DNA from: Rhodospirillales bacterium | GTDB lineage: Bacteria; Pseudomonadota; Alphaproteobacteria; Reyranellales; Reyranellaceae | DNA length: 6,888 nt | NCBI GenBank assembly: GCA_013205335.1 | Contig: JABMNB010000187.1 | Coordinates: 1-6,888, forward strand | Reading direction: 5' to 3' | In this document: in pieces, positions 1 to 5,928 of the stretch | Layout: every line of letters begins with the position of its first letter | Position numbering within the stretch: position 1 is the first letter of the stretch | The notes under the pieces: model-generated | Seen by the model: only the letters and a program-made list of their open reading frames with translations | Database searches by the model: none | What the model was told of the DNA's origin: nothing | Position numbers and translations under genes: made by a program

Positions 1-652
1 CGGCGACGCCGAACAGGCCCATCACCACCGGGATCAGGCCGATGCCGTCGACCAGCTCCAGGCGATCGAAGGTGAGCCGCGGCATGGCATTGATCTGATC
101 GAGTCCGATCAGTCCGATGACCACGCCGACCGCCGCCATCAACAGCGCCTTCGCCATCGAGCCCTGAGTCAGGAAGCTCAGGATGGAGAGGCCCAGCACC
201 ATCAGGCTGAAGTACTCCGGTGGGCCGAACGCCACGGCCACCTTGGCCAGCACCGGGGCCACCAGCATCAGGGCGACGATGGAGAACGTGCCGGCGACGA
301 AAGAGCCCAGCGCCGCGATGCCGAGCGCCGGCCCGGCGCGTCCGCGCTTGGCCATCTCGTGGCCATCGATGCAGGTCACGACCGAGGCGGCCTCGCCGGG
401 GATGTTGACCAGCACCGCCGTCGTCGATCCGCCGTACATCGAGCCGTAGTAGATGCCCGCCATCATGATGATGCCGGACTCCGGTGTGCCCGAAAGCGTG
501 ACCGGCAGAAGGAGCGACATCGCCGAAACCGGCCCGATGCCCGGCAACACGCCGACCAGGGTGCCGATGAAGACGCCGATGAAGCAATAAAGCAGGTTGA
601 TCGGATCCAAGGCGACCAGGAAGCCCTGGCCCAGGCCGGCGATGACATCCAT
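1..652 (-). CDS. tctA: Tripartite tricarboxylate transporter large permease TctA, partial (N-terminal 217 codons)
   Basis: This is the large inner-membrane subunit of a TTT secondary transporter, which moves carboxylates delivered by a periplasmic TctC protein. The gene runs off the left edge of the window. The family is usually about 500 residues, so somewhat under half is present. Visible hallmarks are the proline/glycine-rich loop VGVLPGIGP (residues 33-41), followed by the highly conserved segment with YYGSMYGGSTTAVLVNIPGE (68-87) and DGHEMAKRGRAGPALG (96-111). Several hydrophobic stretches lie at roughly 18-38, 108-135, 146-162 and 168-185. The ATG lies 12 bp past the tctB stop, behind only a weak purine run (GGGCG), so translation may depend on coupling to tctB. 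I see no frameshift in the part present. Family assignment is firm. The substrate is unknown, since this family carries citrate, tartrate, aromatic acids and others. Confidence 0.93.
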   Translation of the reverse strand, partial: MDVIAGLGQGFLVALDPINLLYCFIGVFIGTLVGVLPGIGPVSAMSLLLPVTLSGTPESGIIMMAGIYYGSMYGGSTTAVLVNIPGEAASVVTCIDGHEMAKRGRAGPALGIAALGSFVAGTFSIVALMLVAPVLAKVAVAFGPPEYFSLMVLGLSILSFLTQGSMAKALLMAAVGVVIGLIGLDQINAMPRLTFDRLELVDGIGLIPVVMGLFGVA

Positions 653-664
653 TTCAATCGCCCG

Positions 665-1138
665 TCAGAACAGGATCAAGTCTTCGATCCAGCTGCCCTT
701 GGGCAACTGGACGAGGAGCATCTTCTCGAGGACGTACCAGACGCCTCCCGCGGCAATCACCGAAATCGGGATGGCAAGCACGGGCCGCACCGGATCGACC
801 ACCGTCATCAGGAAAAGCAGCAGGGCAAGGCTGCAGATCACGAAGCCCAACCGTTCGAACATGAACCCGAAGGCGATCAGCGCCAGGACAACCAGCAGCA
901 CGTTGCGCCACCGCGCGCCCCGCCACAGATCGCCGAGCAGCGGCCCGCCGCCGCGCGCGCCGCCGATCGCGATGAAGGCGGCAAACGCCGAGATGATGAG
1001 GCCCAACCAGAAGAATACGAACCCCGAGCCAGGTTCACGCAGCGTGCCCAACTCCAGAAGCCAGCCCTGCCAGGTGACGAAGGCGCCGACGGCCAACCAG
1101 AACAGCCCGCCCCAGAGCTCTGCGCGTCGCAGCATCAT
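665..1138 (-). CDS. tctB: Tripartite tricarboxylate transporter small membrane subunit TctB
   Basis: This 157-residue protein is the poorly conserved small integral membrane subunit of the TTT system and works in complex with TctA. Its length fits the family (about 140-180). Hydrophobic segments lie near residues 8-26, 39-59, 78-95, 97-115 and 119-138. The motif GTLREPGSGFVFFWLG (31-46) matches the Gly/Pro-rich signature after the first TctB helix. The gene starts at the first of two adjacent ATG codons. Its A is shared with the TGA stop of the upstream tctC (TGATG), a 1-nt overlap typical of translational coupling. The gene is followed after 12 bp by tctA. Because TctB sequences diverge quickly, position between tctC and tctA supports the call as much as the sequence does. 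Confidence 0.9.
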   Translation of the reverse strand: MMLRRAELWGGLFWLAVGAFVTWQGWLLELGTLREPGSGFVFFWLGLIISAFAAFIAIGGARGGGPLLGDLWRGARWRNVLLVVLALIAFGFMFERLGFVICSLALLLFLMTVVDPVRPVLAIPISVIAAGGVWYVLEKMLLVQLPKGSWIEDLILF

Positions 1139-2118
1139 CAGTTCTTCTTGGCGAGGCCGAGCTGGTCGACGACCTGGCGCTGCTCGTCATACTGCTGCTG
1201 CGCAAACCTGGCATAGTCTGCCGTGTTCATGTAGCGCTTGGGATAGTCGTACTTGGCCATCAGTTCGACGACCTTGGGATCGTCGAGGGCAGCCTTGAAG
1301 GCATCGTGCAGCTTCTTGACGACCGCCGGGTCCATCCCCTTCGGCCCCGCGAGGCCGAACGGCGAATCGAGGACGAGGCCGAAGCCCAGCTCGTTCAGCG
1401 TCGGCACATCGGGCCAGCGCGGGTTGCGCTTCTCCGTCCAGATGCAGAGCAGCCGGAACTTGCCGGCATCGACCAGCGGCGCCCAGCCCGTGGCGTCGGC
1501 GTCGGCCATCACGTGGCCGCCCTCGAGCGCCGCCCAGCCTTCGGGGCCGCCCTTGAACGGTACATGGGTGAACTTCACGCCGGCCTTCTGGGCGATCTGC
1601 TCCATGCCGATATGCAGCGACGTCCCGGCGCCCGGCGTGGCGTAGGTGAACTTGCCGGGATTGGCGCGCGCGAACTCGATCACGTCCTTGAAGGTCTTGA
1701 ACGGCGAATCGGCGCGGACGACGACGCCGAAAGTGTAGCCCGACGTGTGGAGAATCCAGGTGAAATCCTTCATCGGGTCGTACGGCGTCTTCTGCATGTG
1801 CGGCAGCCGGAACAGCGTCACCGGGATCTGCGCGATCGTATAGCCGTCCGGTTTGGCGGCGGCGGCCATGGCGGCCGGGCCGCTGGTGCCCGACCCACCG
1901 ACCCTGTTGTCGACGACGACCGGCTGGCCGAGAAGCTTGCCGGCGGCATCGGCCATGGCGCGATGCCAGAGGTCGACGCCACTGCCCGCCGGCCACGGCA
2001 TGATCAGGGTGATCGGCTTGCTGGGAAACTCCCTGACGCCCTGGGCCTGCAGGACCGACGGCGCGAGGAAGCCGGCGGCAAGGGCGCCGGACGAAGCGAG
2101 AAGCGAACGGCGACGCAT
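1138..2118 (-). CDS. tctC: TctC/Bug-family periplasmic substrate-binding protein, copy 1 (tctB-proximal)
   Basis: This 326-residue extracytoplasmic solute-binding protein of the TctC ('Bug') family would capture a carboxylate in the periplasm and hand it to TctAB. It begins MRRRSLLASSGALAAG, a twin-arginine-like signal (RRxLL) with likely cleavage after LQA near residue 25. Family landmarks are FPSKPITLIMPWPAGSGVD (31-49), the DNRVGGSGTSGP region (70-81), KPDGYT (89-94), TPGAGTSLHIGME (161-173), VPFKGG (186-191) and WPDVPTLNELGF (235-246). The usual AGGxxD turn of the first ligand loop reads AGSGVD here, unlike its neighbour. The start is supported by a GGGGAGG Shine-Dalgarno 5 bp upstream that overlaps the stop of the preceding tctC copy. 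More than half of positions match that copy by eye, indicating tandem duplication. Ligand unknown. Confidence 0.93.
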   Translation of the reverse strand: MRRRSLLASSGALAAGFLAPSVLQAQGVREFPSKPITLIMPWPAGSGVDLWHRAMADAAGKLLGQPVVVDNRVGGSGTSGPAAMAAAAKPDGYTIAQIPVTLFRLPHMQKTPYDPMKDFTWILHTSGYTFGVVVRADSPFKTFKDVIEFARANPGKFTYATPGAGTSLHIGMEQIAQKAGVKFTHVPFKGGPEGWAALEGGHVMADADATGWAPLVDAGKFRLLCIWTEKRNPRWPDVPTLNELGFGLVLDSPFGLAGPKGMDPAVVKKLHDAFKAALDDPKVVELMAKYDYPKRYMNTADYARFAQQQYDEQRQVVDQLGLAKKN

Positions 2119-2123
2119 GGCGA

Positions 2124-2130
2124 CCTCCCC
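2124..2130 (-). promoter_or_regulatory. Ribosome binding site of tctC copy 1, overlapping the upstream stop codon
   Basis: The minus strand reads GGGGAGG here, 5 bp before the ATG at 2118. The first G of the motif is the last base of the TAG stop (2130-2132) of the upstream tctC copy. A strong Shine-Dalgarno inside an 11-bp junction fixes the start and suggests efficient re-initiation by ribosomes leaving the upstream gene. Confidence 0.8.
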
Positions 2131-3119
2131 TAGCTCTTCGCCAGGCCGAGCTTCTCAAGCGCCGTCTTCTCCTCGGCATAGAGCTGGCGCGCGAACTTGT
2201 CGTAGGCCGCGGCCGGCATGTAGCGCGGCGACATGTCGTACTTCGCGAGCGTCGCGATGACGTCCTTGTCCTCGAGTGCGACCTTGAAAGCCTCGTCGAG
2301 CTTCTTGACCGCGAGCGGGTCCATGCCCTTGGGGCCGCCCATGCCGAACGGCGAGTCGAACACCATGTCGAAGCCGAGATCCTTCAGGGTCGGCACGTCG
2401 GGCCAGTTCTTGGTCCGCCCCTCGGTCCACACACAGAGCAGGCGGAGCTGGCCCGCGTCGACCAGCGGCTTCCAGCCCGTCGAGTCGGCCTGCAGGACCG
2501 TATGCTTGCCGAGCACGGCGGCGTTGGTTTCCGCGCCGCCCTTGAAGGGCACCATGGTCCACTTGATCCCGGCCTGGGCCGCGATGCGTTCCATGCCGAT
2601 ATGCAGCGACGTGCCGGCGCCCGGCGTGCCGTAGGTCACCTTGCCAGGATTGGCCTTGGCGAATTCGATCACGTCCTTGAAGGTCTTGTAGGGCTGGTCG
2701 GCCGCCGTCGTGACGCCGAACGTGTAACCGCTGAGATGCGCAACGAAGGTGAAGTCCTTCAACGGATCGAACGCCGTCTTCTGCATCACCGGCAGGCGGA
2801 ACACCGAGATCGGGAGCTGCGAGAGGGTGTAGCCATCGGGCCGCGCGGTGGCGGCCATGGTTGCCGGGCCCAGGGTGCCGGACGCACCGCCCTTGTTGTC
2901 GATCTGGAAGGGCTGGCCCAGCACTTTGCCGGCCCGCTCGCACATGGCGCGGAGCGTGATGTCGCTCGACCCGCCGGCAGGCCACGGCACGATGAAGGTG
3001 ATCGGCTTGCTGGGATAGGCCTGGGCGCGGGCGGCCGGCAGGTAGAGCGGCATACCGACGCCGGCAGCAATAACGGTTCCAAGACCACGCTTCACGAGGC
3101 CACGACGACGGACGGTCAT
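2130..3119 (-). CDS. tctC: TctC/Bug-family periplasmic substrate-binding protein, copy 2 (first gene of the TTT operon)
   Basis: This 329-residue TctC-family binding protein is paralogous to the next gene downstream. The N-terminus MTVRRRGLVKRGLG carries a good twin-arginine match (RRxLVK) followed by a hydrophobic stretch and an ARA cleavage site near residue 32. Landmarks are YPSKPITFIVPWPAGGSSD (35-53, the canonical AGGxxD ligand loop), DNKGGASGTLGP (74-85), RPDGYT (93-98), TPGAGTSLHIGME (165-177), VPFKGG (190-195) and WPDVPTLKDLGF (239-250). Length is normal for the family. A strong GGGAGG Shine-Dalgarno sits 7 bp before the ATG, and this is the first gene after the 73-bp gap below paiB. 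It ends 11 bp before the second tctC. Bug proteins bind various carboxylates and sometimes aromatic acids or amides, and the sequence alone does not identify which. Two different receptors for one TctAB pair would widen the substrate range. Confidence 0.94.
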   Translation of the reverse strand: MTVRRRGLVKRGLGTVIAAGVGMPLYLPAARAQAYPSKPITFIVPWPAGGSSDITLRAMCERAGKVLGQPFQIDNKGGASGTLGPATMAATARPDGYTLSQLPISVFRLPVMQKTAFDPLKDFTFVAHLSGYTFGVTTAADQPYKTFKDVIEFAKANPGKVTYGTPGAGTSLHIGMERIAAQAGIKWTMVPFKGGAETNAAVLGKHTVLQADSTGWKPLVDAGQLRLLCVWTEGRTKNWPDVPTLKDLGFDMVFDSPFGMGGPKGMDPLAVKKLDEAFKVALEDKDVIATLAKYDMSPRYMPAAAYDKFARQLYAEEKTALEKLGLAKS

Positions 3120-3126
3120 TTTATTT

Positions 3127-3132
3127 CCTCCC
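3127..3132 (-). promoter_or_regulatory. Strong ribosome binding site of the first tctC
   Basis: The minus strand reads GGGAGG followed by a 7-nt A/T-rich spacer (AAATAAA) and the ATG at 3119. It is among the strongest initiation signals in the window, which fits the high abundance usually needed for periplasmic binding proteins. Confidence 0.8.
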
Positions 3133-3145
3133 TTAATTGCGCTGG

Positions 3146-3174
3146 AAATTGGACGATGGTTCAGTCGATGTAAA
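3146..3174 (-). promoter_or_regulatory. Weak sigma-70-like promoter candidate ahead of the TTT operon
   Basis: In the 73-bp gap between paiB and the first tctC, the minus strand has TTTACA (3174 down to 3169, five of six bases of TTGACA). After a 17-bp spacer comes CAATTT, a poor match to TATAAT. The box lies about 27 bp from the tctC start. The gap is longer than any other in this operon, which leaves room for a separate promoter, but readthrough from paiB is equally possible. I see no terminator hairpin after paiB. Low confidence. Confidence 0.2.
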
Positions 3175-3192
3175 GAGACTGCAGAACCCGTG

Positions 3193-3816
3193 TCAGGGCA
3201 GGACGCGCTTCATCCATCGAGCCGTAGCCTGCGCGTCCTGGTTGTCGCTGGCCTCGAGCTTCGCCATCACCCGCCGCCCGTCCTCGTGGTCGCGGTTCTG
3301 GCTGAGCTTGATCTTGGTCTGGAGGCGCGCGAGCGGCATCCGGAAGGCAACGATGCCTCTGGTCTGGGCCTCGGCGTTGCCCGGCGGCAGGCGGTCGAGG
3401 TTCCAGGACGAAGGGTCCGCCCCTTCGTAGACCGTCGAGAGTTTCGTCAGTACGTCGAGCGCGCCCTGCGTGTCGGCGACGATCTGCGGCCGGCCATAGG
3501 CATGGACGGTGACGTAGTTCCAGGTCGGCACCTTGGGGCCGGGCGTGTACCAGGTCGGCGAGACATAGGCGTGCGGTCCCCAGAACAGCGCCAGCGACTC
3601 CGCCGGCCGCTCGAACAGCTTCCAGTGCGGATTGGCGCGCGCCATGTGGCCAATCAGCGAACCGTGTTCGCTGCCGTCGTCCTGCCACAGCAGCGACAGG
3701 TGGGTGGCGAAGGGCGCACCGGTCTCGTCGGTCGTCATCAGGAGAGCCCAGCTATGGGCCGTCATGACTTCGCGGCCGACCGATTCATCGCCTGCGAAAT
3801 GCTTGGGAAGATACAT
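3193..3816 (-). CDS. paiB: PaiB-family FMN-binding protein / putative transcriptional regulator
   Basis: This 207-residue protein matches the PaiB family (FMN-binding split-barrel fold), named after the Bacillus subtilis regulator of sporulation and degradative-enzyme genes. Visible landmarks are the N-terminal MYLPKHF, APFATHLSLLW (34-44), GHMARANPHW (56-65), ALFWGPHAYVSPTWY (76-90), VPTWNYVTVHAYG (96-108) and the C-terminal KIKLSQNRDHEDGRRV (168-183). Length is normal. The start is supported by the canonical MYxPxHF opening and an AAGGA Shine-Dalgarno 9 bp upstream. No PaiA acetyltransferase is adjacent, as is common for proteobacterial homologues. It is the first leftward gene from the divergent region and lies 73 bp ahead of the transporter operon. 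It could be a local regulator or simply a small flavoprotein. I see no helix-turn-helix, so a direct DNA-binding role is not shown. Confidence 0.9.
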   Translation of the reverse strand: MYLPKHFAGDESVGREVMTAHSWALLMTTDETGAPFATHLSLLWQDDGSEHGSLIGHMARANPHWKLFERPAESLALFWGPHAYVSPTWYTPGPKVPTWNYVTVHAYGRPQIVADTQGALDVLTKLSTVYEGADPSSWNLDRLPPGNAEAQTRGIVAFRMPLARLQTKIKLSQNRDHEDGRRVMAKLEASDNQDAQATARWMKRVLP

Positions 3817-3883
3817 GGTTCGGATTCCTTGAACGGCGCGGGCTTACCATGTTCCAATGCCGGCCACACAGGGAGGATTATTC
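3817..3883. promoter_or_regulatory. Divergent intergenic region between paiB and the hydrolase gene
   Basis: This 67-bp region separates two outward-facing start codons, so it should hold the 5' signals of both clusters. It contains both Shine-Dalgarno sequences (AAGGA for paiB at 3826-3830 on the minus strand, GGGAGGA for the hydrolase at 3871-3877 on the plus strand). I found no convincing -35/-10 pair on either strand. The only symmetry is a short GTTC...GAAC repeat (3818-3821 and 3831-3834), too small to call an operator. Promoter function is inferred from layout. Confidence 0.4.
3871..3877 (+). promoter_or_regulatory. Ribosome binding site that fixes the hydrolase start
   Basis: GGGAGGA lies 6 bp before the ATG at 3884. 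It favours that start over the in-frame ATG at 3857, which lies upstream of this motif and has no comparable Shine-Dalgarno of its own. The longer form would also add nine residues (MPATQGGLF) that the family does not normally have. Confidence 0.85.
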
Positions 3884-4555
3884 ATGGGCGAAGATATCCG
3901 TCTTAAGTCTGCCGCTGGCGAGATCGGTGCGTACCTGGCCATCCCGGCGGGCACGCCGAAGGGCGGCATCGTGGTCATCCAGGAGATTTTCGGCGTCAAC
4001 CACCATATTCGGGCAGTGACCGACAAGTTCGCGGCCGACGGCTACCTGGCGCTCGCGCCGCGTTTCTTCGACCACATCAAGACCGGCATCGAACTCGGCT
4101 ATACGCCGGACACGATCGCCGAGGGCCGCGGCTACGTCATGACGCCGGGCTTCACCGAAAAGGCCGTGCAGGACGTTCAGGCGGCTATGGACGAGCTGAA
4201 GAAGCGCGGCGTGAAGAAGGTCGGCGTGACCGGCTACTGCTGGGGCGGCACGATCAGCTGGCTGGCCGCGACGCGACTCAAGCCGGATGCGGTGTCCGCC
4301 TACTACGGCGGCGGCATCCATGGCGCCAGGAGCGAGAAGCCGACCGTGCCGACGCAGCTGCATTTCGGCGACAAGGACATGCACATTCCGATGGCGCACG
4401 TGAACGAGCTGCGCGAGCTGCATCCCAACGTCGATATCTTCGACTATCCGGCCGATCACGGCTTCCATTGCGACGAGCGCGGCAGCTGGGATGCCGCCGC
4501 CTCGAAGAAGGCGATGGAGCGCACGCTCGAATTCATGGCCAAGCACGTCGGCTGA
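3884..4555 (+). CDS. Dienelactone hydrolase family protein (alpha/beta hydrolase)
   Basis: This 223-residue cytoplasmic alpha/beta-hydrolase belongs to the dienelactone hydrolase family. The best-known members open the lactone ring of (chloro)dienelactone to maleylacetate in aromatic degradation, while others act on different esters or lactones. The cysteine nucleophile sits in GYCWGG (C119). The acidic residue is probably D165 in HFGDKDMHIP, and the histidine is H192 in PADHGFHCD, giving the family's Cys-Asp-His triad. E34 in VIQEIFGVN is the conserved glutamate of the family. No signal peptide is seen and the length is typical (about 220-240). The start at 3884 is chosen for its strong Shine-Dalgarno and because the N-terminus then matches relatives (short beta-strand, then AYLAIP). 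It is the first rightward gene from the divergent region. No ring-cleavage genes are in view, so a specific role in aromatic breakdown is not shown. Confidence 0.92.
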   Translation: MGEDIRLKSAAGEIGAYLAIPAGTPKGGIVVIQEIFGVNHHIRAVTDKFAADGYLALAPRFFDHIKTGIELGYTPDTIAEGRGYVMTPGFTEKAVQDVQAAMDELKKRGVKKVGVTGYCWGGTISWLAATRLKPDAVSAYYGGGIHGARSEKPTVPTQLHFGDKDMHIPMAHVNELRELHPNVDIFDYPADHGFHCDERGSWDAAASKKAMERTLEFMAKHVG

Positions 4556-4580
4556 CGCACGACTCTGCTCCCACCACCAT

Positions 4581-4652
4581 TGTCATCCCGAGCGTAAGCG
4601 AGGGACCTTTCCAGGCGCTTGCCAAAGGTCCCTCGCTTCGCTCGGGATGACA
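4581..4652. repeat. Large near-perfect inverted repeat (REP/BIME-like hairpin)
   Basis: The arms at 4581-4610 and 4624-4652 pair over 29 bp with one bulged T (near 4595) and no mismatches, around a 13-nt loop. In the loop, GGC and GCC can extend the stem with a GCTT tip. Each arm runs from TGTCATCCCGAGCG-type to AGGGACCTTT-type sequence, a style I recognise from dispersed intergenic palindromes in many proteobacterial genomes. No T-tract follows either arm, so it is not a standard intrinsic terminator, though such a stem could still slow RNA polymerase or protect mRNA ends. It sits 25 bp after the hydrolase stop and 19 bp before the CoA transferase start. Its multi-copy nature is inferred from resemblance and is not seen in this window. 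Confidence 0.85.
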
Positions 4653-4671
4653 GGATTGTCGTTCCCGAGAA

Positions 4672-5928
4672 ATGCCCGCCAAACGCCCCGCAAAGAAATC
4701 ATTCACACCCGGCGCACACGGGCCCCTGAACGGGGTCCGCGTCGTCGACCTGTCGCGCCTCGTCGCCGGCAACGTGCTGACCCTGCAACTCGCGGACTTC
4801 GGCGCCGAAGTCATCAAGATCGAGCCGCCCGAGGGCGACACGTTGCGCTCTTGGCGGGTGAAGGGCGTCGAGACCGCATGGAAGGTCTATAGCCGCAACA
4901 AGAAGAGCGTCGCCCTCGATCTGCGCTCCGATGCCGGCCGCGCCATCGTGCGCGAGCTGACCACGACCGCCGCGATCCTGGTCGAGAGCTTCCGGCCGGG
5001 CGTCATGGAAGACATGGGCCTGTCGCCTGCCGAGCTGCACGCGATCAATCCAAAGCTGGTGATCGTGCGCATCTCCGGCTGGGGCCAGGATGGCCGCTAT
5101 CGCCACAAGCCGGGCTTCGGCACGCTGATCGAAGGCTATAGCGGCTTCGCCTCGATGAACGGCTTTGCCGATCGCGAGCCGGTCCTGCCGCCGATGTACC
5201 TTGCCGACTGCATGGCCGCCCTGAACGGCTACGGCGCCGTGCTGGTGGCGCTGCGCGAGGTCGAGATGAACGGCGGCGCGGGCCAGGTTCTCGACCTGCC
5301 GCTGTTCGATCCGCTGTTTTCGATGCTGGGTCCGCAGGCCGCCAATCACAAACTCACCGGCGACGTGAAGGTTCGCAGCGGCAGCCGCTCGACCAACGCA
5401 GCGCCGCGCAACGTCTACCAGACGAAGGACGGCAGCTGGGTGTGCCTGTCGGCCTCGACGCAGGGCATGGCGGAGCGCGTACTGGTCAAGATCGGCCGTC
5501 CGGAGCTGGTGGAGGATCCGCGCTTCTCGACCAACATCGAACGTGTACGCAACGGCGTGGAACTCGACCGCATCATCGGCGAGTTCATCGCAGCGCGCGA
5601 CCTCGACGAGAACCTGCGCTATTTCGACGAGGCCGGCGTCACCATCGGTCCGGTCTATGACATCTCCCAGATCGTACAGGACGACTATGTGCTGGAGCGC
5701 GAGTCGCTGATCGAGATCGACGACGAGGACATGGGCGAGCTGCCGACCCATCCGGTCGTGCCGCGCATGTCGGGCACGCCGGGTGCGCTGAAGAGCGCAG
5801 CACCCAGGGTCGGCGAGCATAATGAAGCCCTGCTGAAGCCTATGCTGGGCGCGACTGAATACGAGAAGCTCTGCGCCTCGGGTGCGATCTCGGACGGCAG
5901 GAGTTCCGGAAAGAAGGCGAAGAAGTGA
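4672..5928 (+). CDS. Family III (CaiB/BaiF-type) CoA transferase
   Basis: This 418-residue protein belongs to the CaiB/BaiF (formyl-CoA transferase-like) family, which moves CoA from a donor thioester to a carboxylic acid through an aspartyl-CoA intermediate. The core starts at GPLNGVRVVDLSRLVAG (17-33), followed by LADFGAEVIKIEPPEGD (40-56), YSRNKKSVALDLR (73-85), ESFRPGVMEDMGLS (105-118) and ISGWGQDGRY (134-143). The probable catalytic aspartate is D179 in YLADCMAALNGYG. The C-terminal half includes PRNVYQTKDGSWVCLS (245-260) and AGVTIGPVYD (321-330). Both ends carry short Lys-rich tails. The ATG has no good Shine-Dalgarno. An in-frame TGA at 4648-4650, inside the hairpin, rules out a longer form, and I see no start codon between it and the ATG. 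The stop overlaps the next gene by 4 nt. Pairing with a CitE-like lyase suggests a di- or hydroxydicarboxylate acceptor, but the substrate is inference. Confidence 0.93.
   Translation: MPAKRPAKKSFTPGAHGPLNGVRVVDLSRLVAGNVLTLQLADFGAEVIKIEPPEGDTLRSWRVKGVETAWKVYSRNKKSVALDLRSDAGRAIVRELTTTAAILVESFRPGVMEDMGLSPAELHAINPKLVIVRISGWGQDGRYRHKPGFGTLIEGYSGFASMNGFADREPVLPPMYLADCMAALNGYGAVLVALREVEMNGGAGQVLDLPLFDPLFSMLGPQAANHKLTGDVKVRSGSRSTNAAPRNVYQTKDGSWVCLSASTQGMAERVLVKIGRPELVEDPRFSTNIERVRNGVELDRIIGEFIAARDLDENLRYFDEAGVTIGPVYDISQIVQDDYVLERESLIEIDDEDMGELPTHPVVPRMSGTPGALKSAAPRVGEHNEALLKPMLGATEYEKLCASGAISDGRSSGKKAKK

Noticed and set aside
359..1216. Long plus-strand open frame (285 codons) opposite tctA and tctB
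   Set aside because: Its product is Asp/Arg/Gln/Pro-rich with no recognisable motif. It lies antisense to two well-supported membrane-protein genes whose GC-rich codons keep the opposite frame open.
1306..2133. Long plus-strand open frame (275 codons) opposite tctC copy 1
   Set aside because: Composition-driven shadow: Arg/Gly/Ala/His-rich with no motifs, fully antisense to a gene with clear family landmarks and a good ribosome binding site. A similar shadow appears opposite the paralogue at 2502-3173.
3157..3172. Repeated CGATG pentamer in the paiB-tctC gap as an operator
   Set aside because: A 5-nt direct repeat is expected by chance in this composition, and it has no dyad symmetry or further copies in the gap.
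3857..3883. Upstream in-frame ATG as the hydrolase start
   Set aside because: It would place the GGGAGGA ribosome binding site inside the coding region and add nine unconserved residues. The ATG at 3884 has ideal spacing.
4581..4652. Large inverted repeat read as a rho-independent terminator
   Set aside because: No T-tract follows either arm, and the stem is much longer than normal terminators. Its sequence style fits a dispersed palindromic repeat better.
4581..4652. Inverted repeat read as insertion-sequence termini or a CRISPR unit
   Set aside because: Only one inverted pair with a 13-nt loop is present. There is no transposase, no spaced direct-repeat array and no target duplication that I can see.
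4699..5820. 373-codon minus-strand open frame opposite the CoA transferase
   Set aside because: It is rich in Arg, Ala, His, Asp and Gln without hydrophobic core periodicity or motifs. The opposite strand encodes a complete family III CoA transferase.
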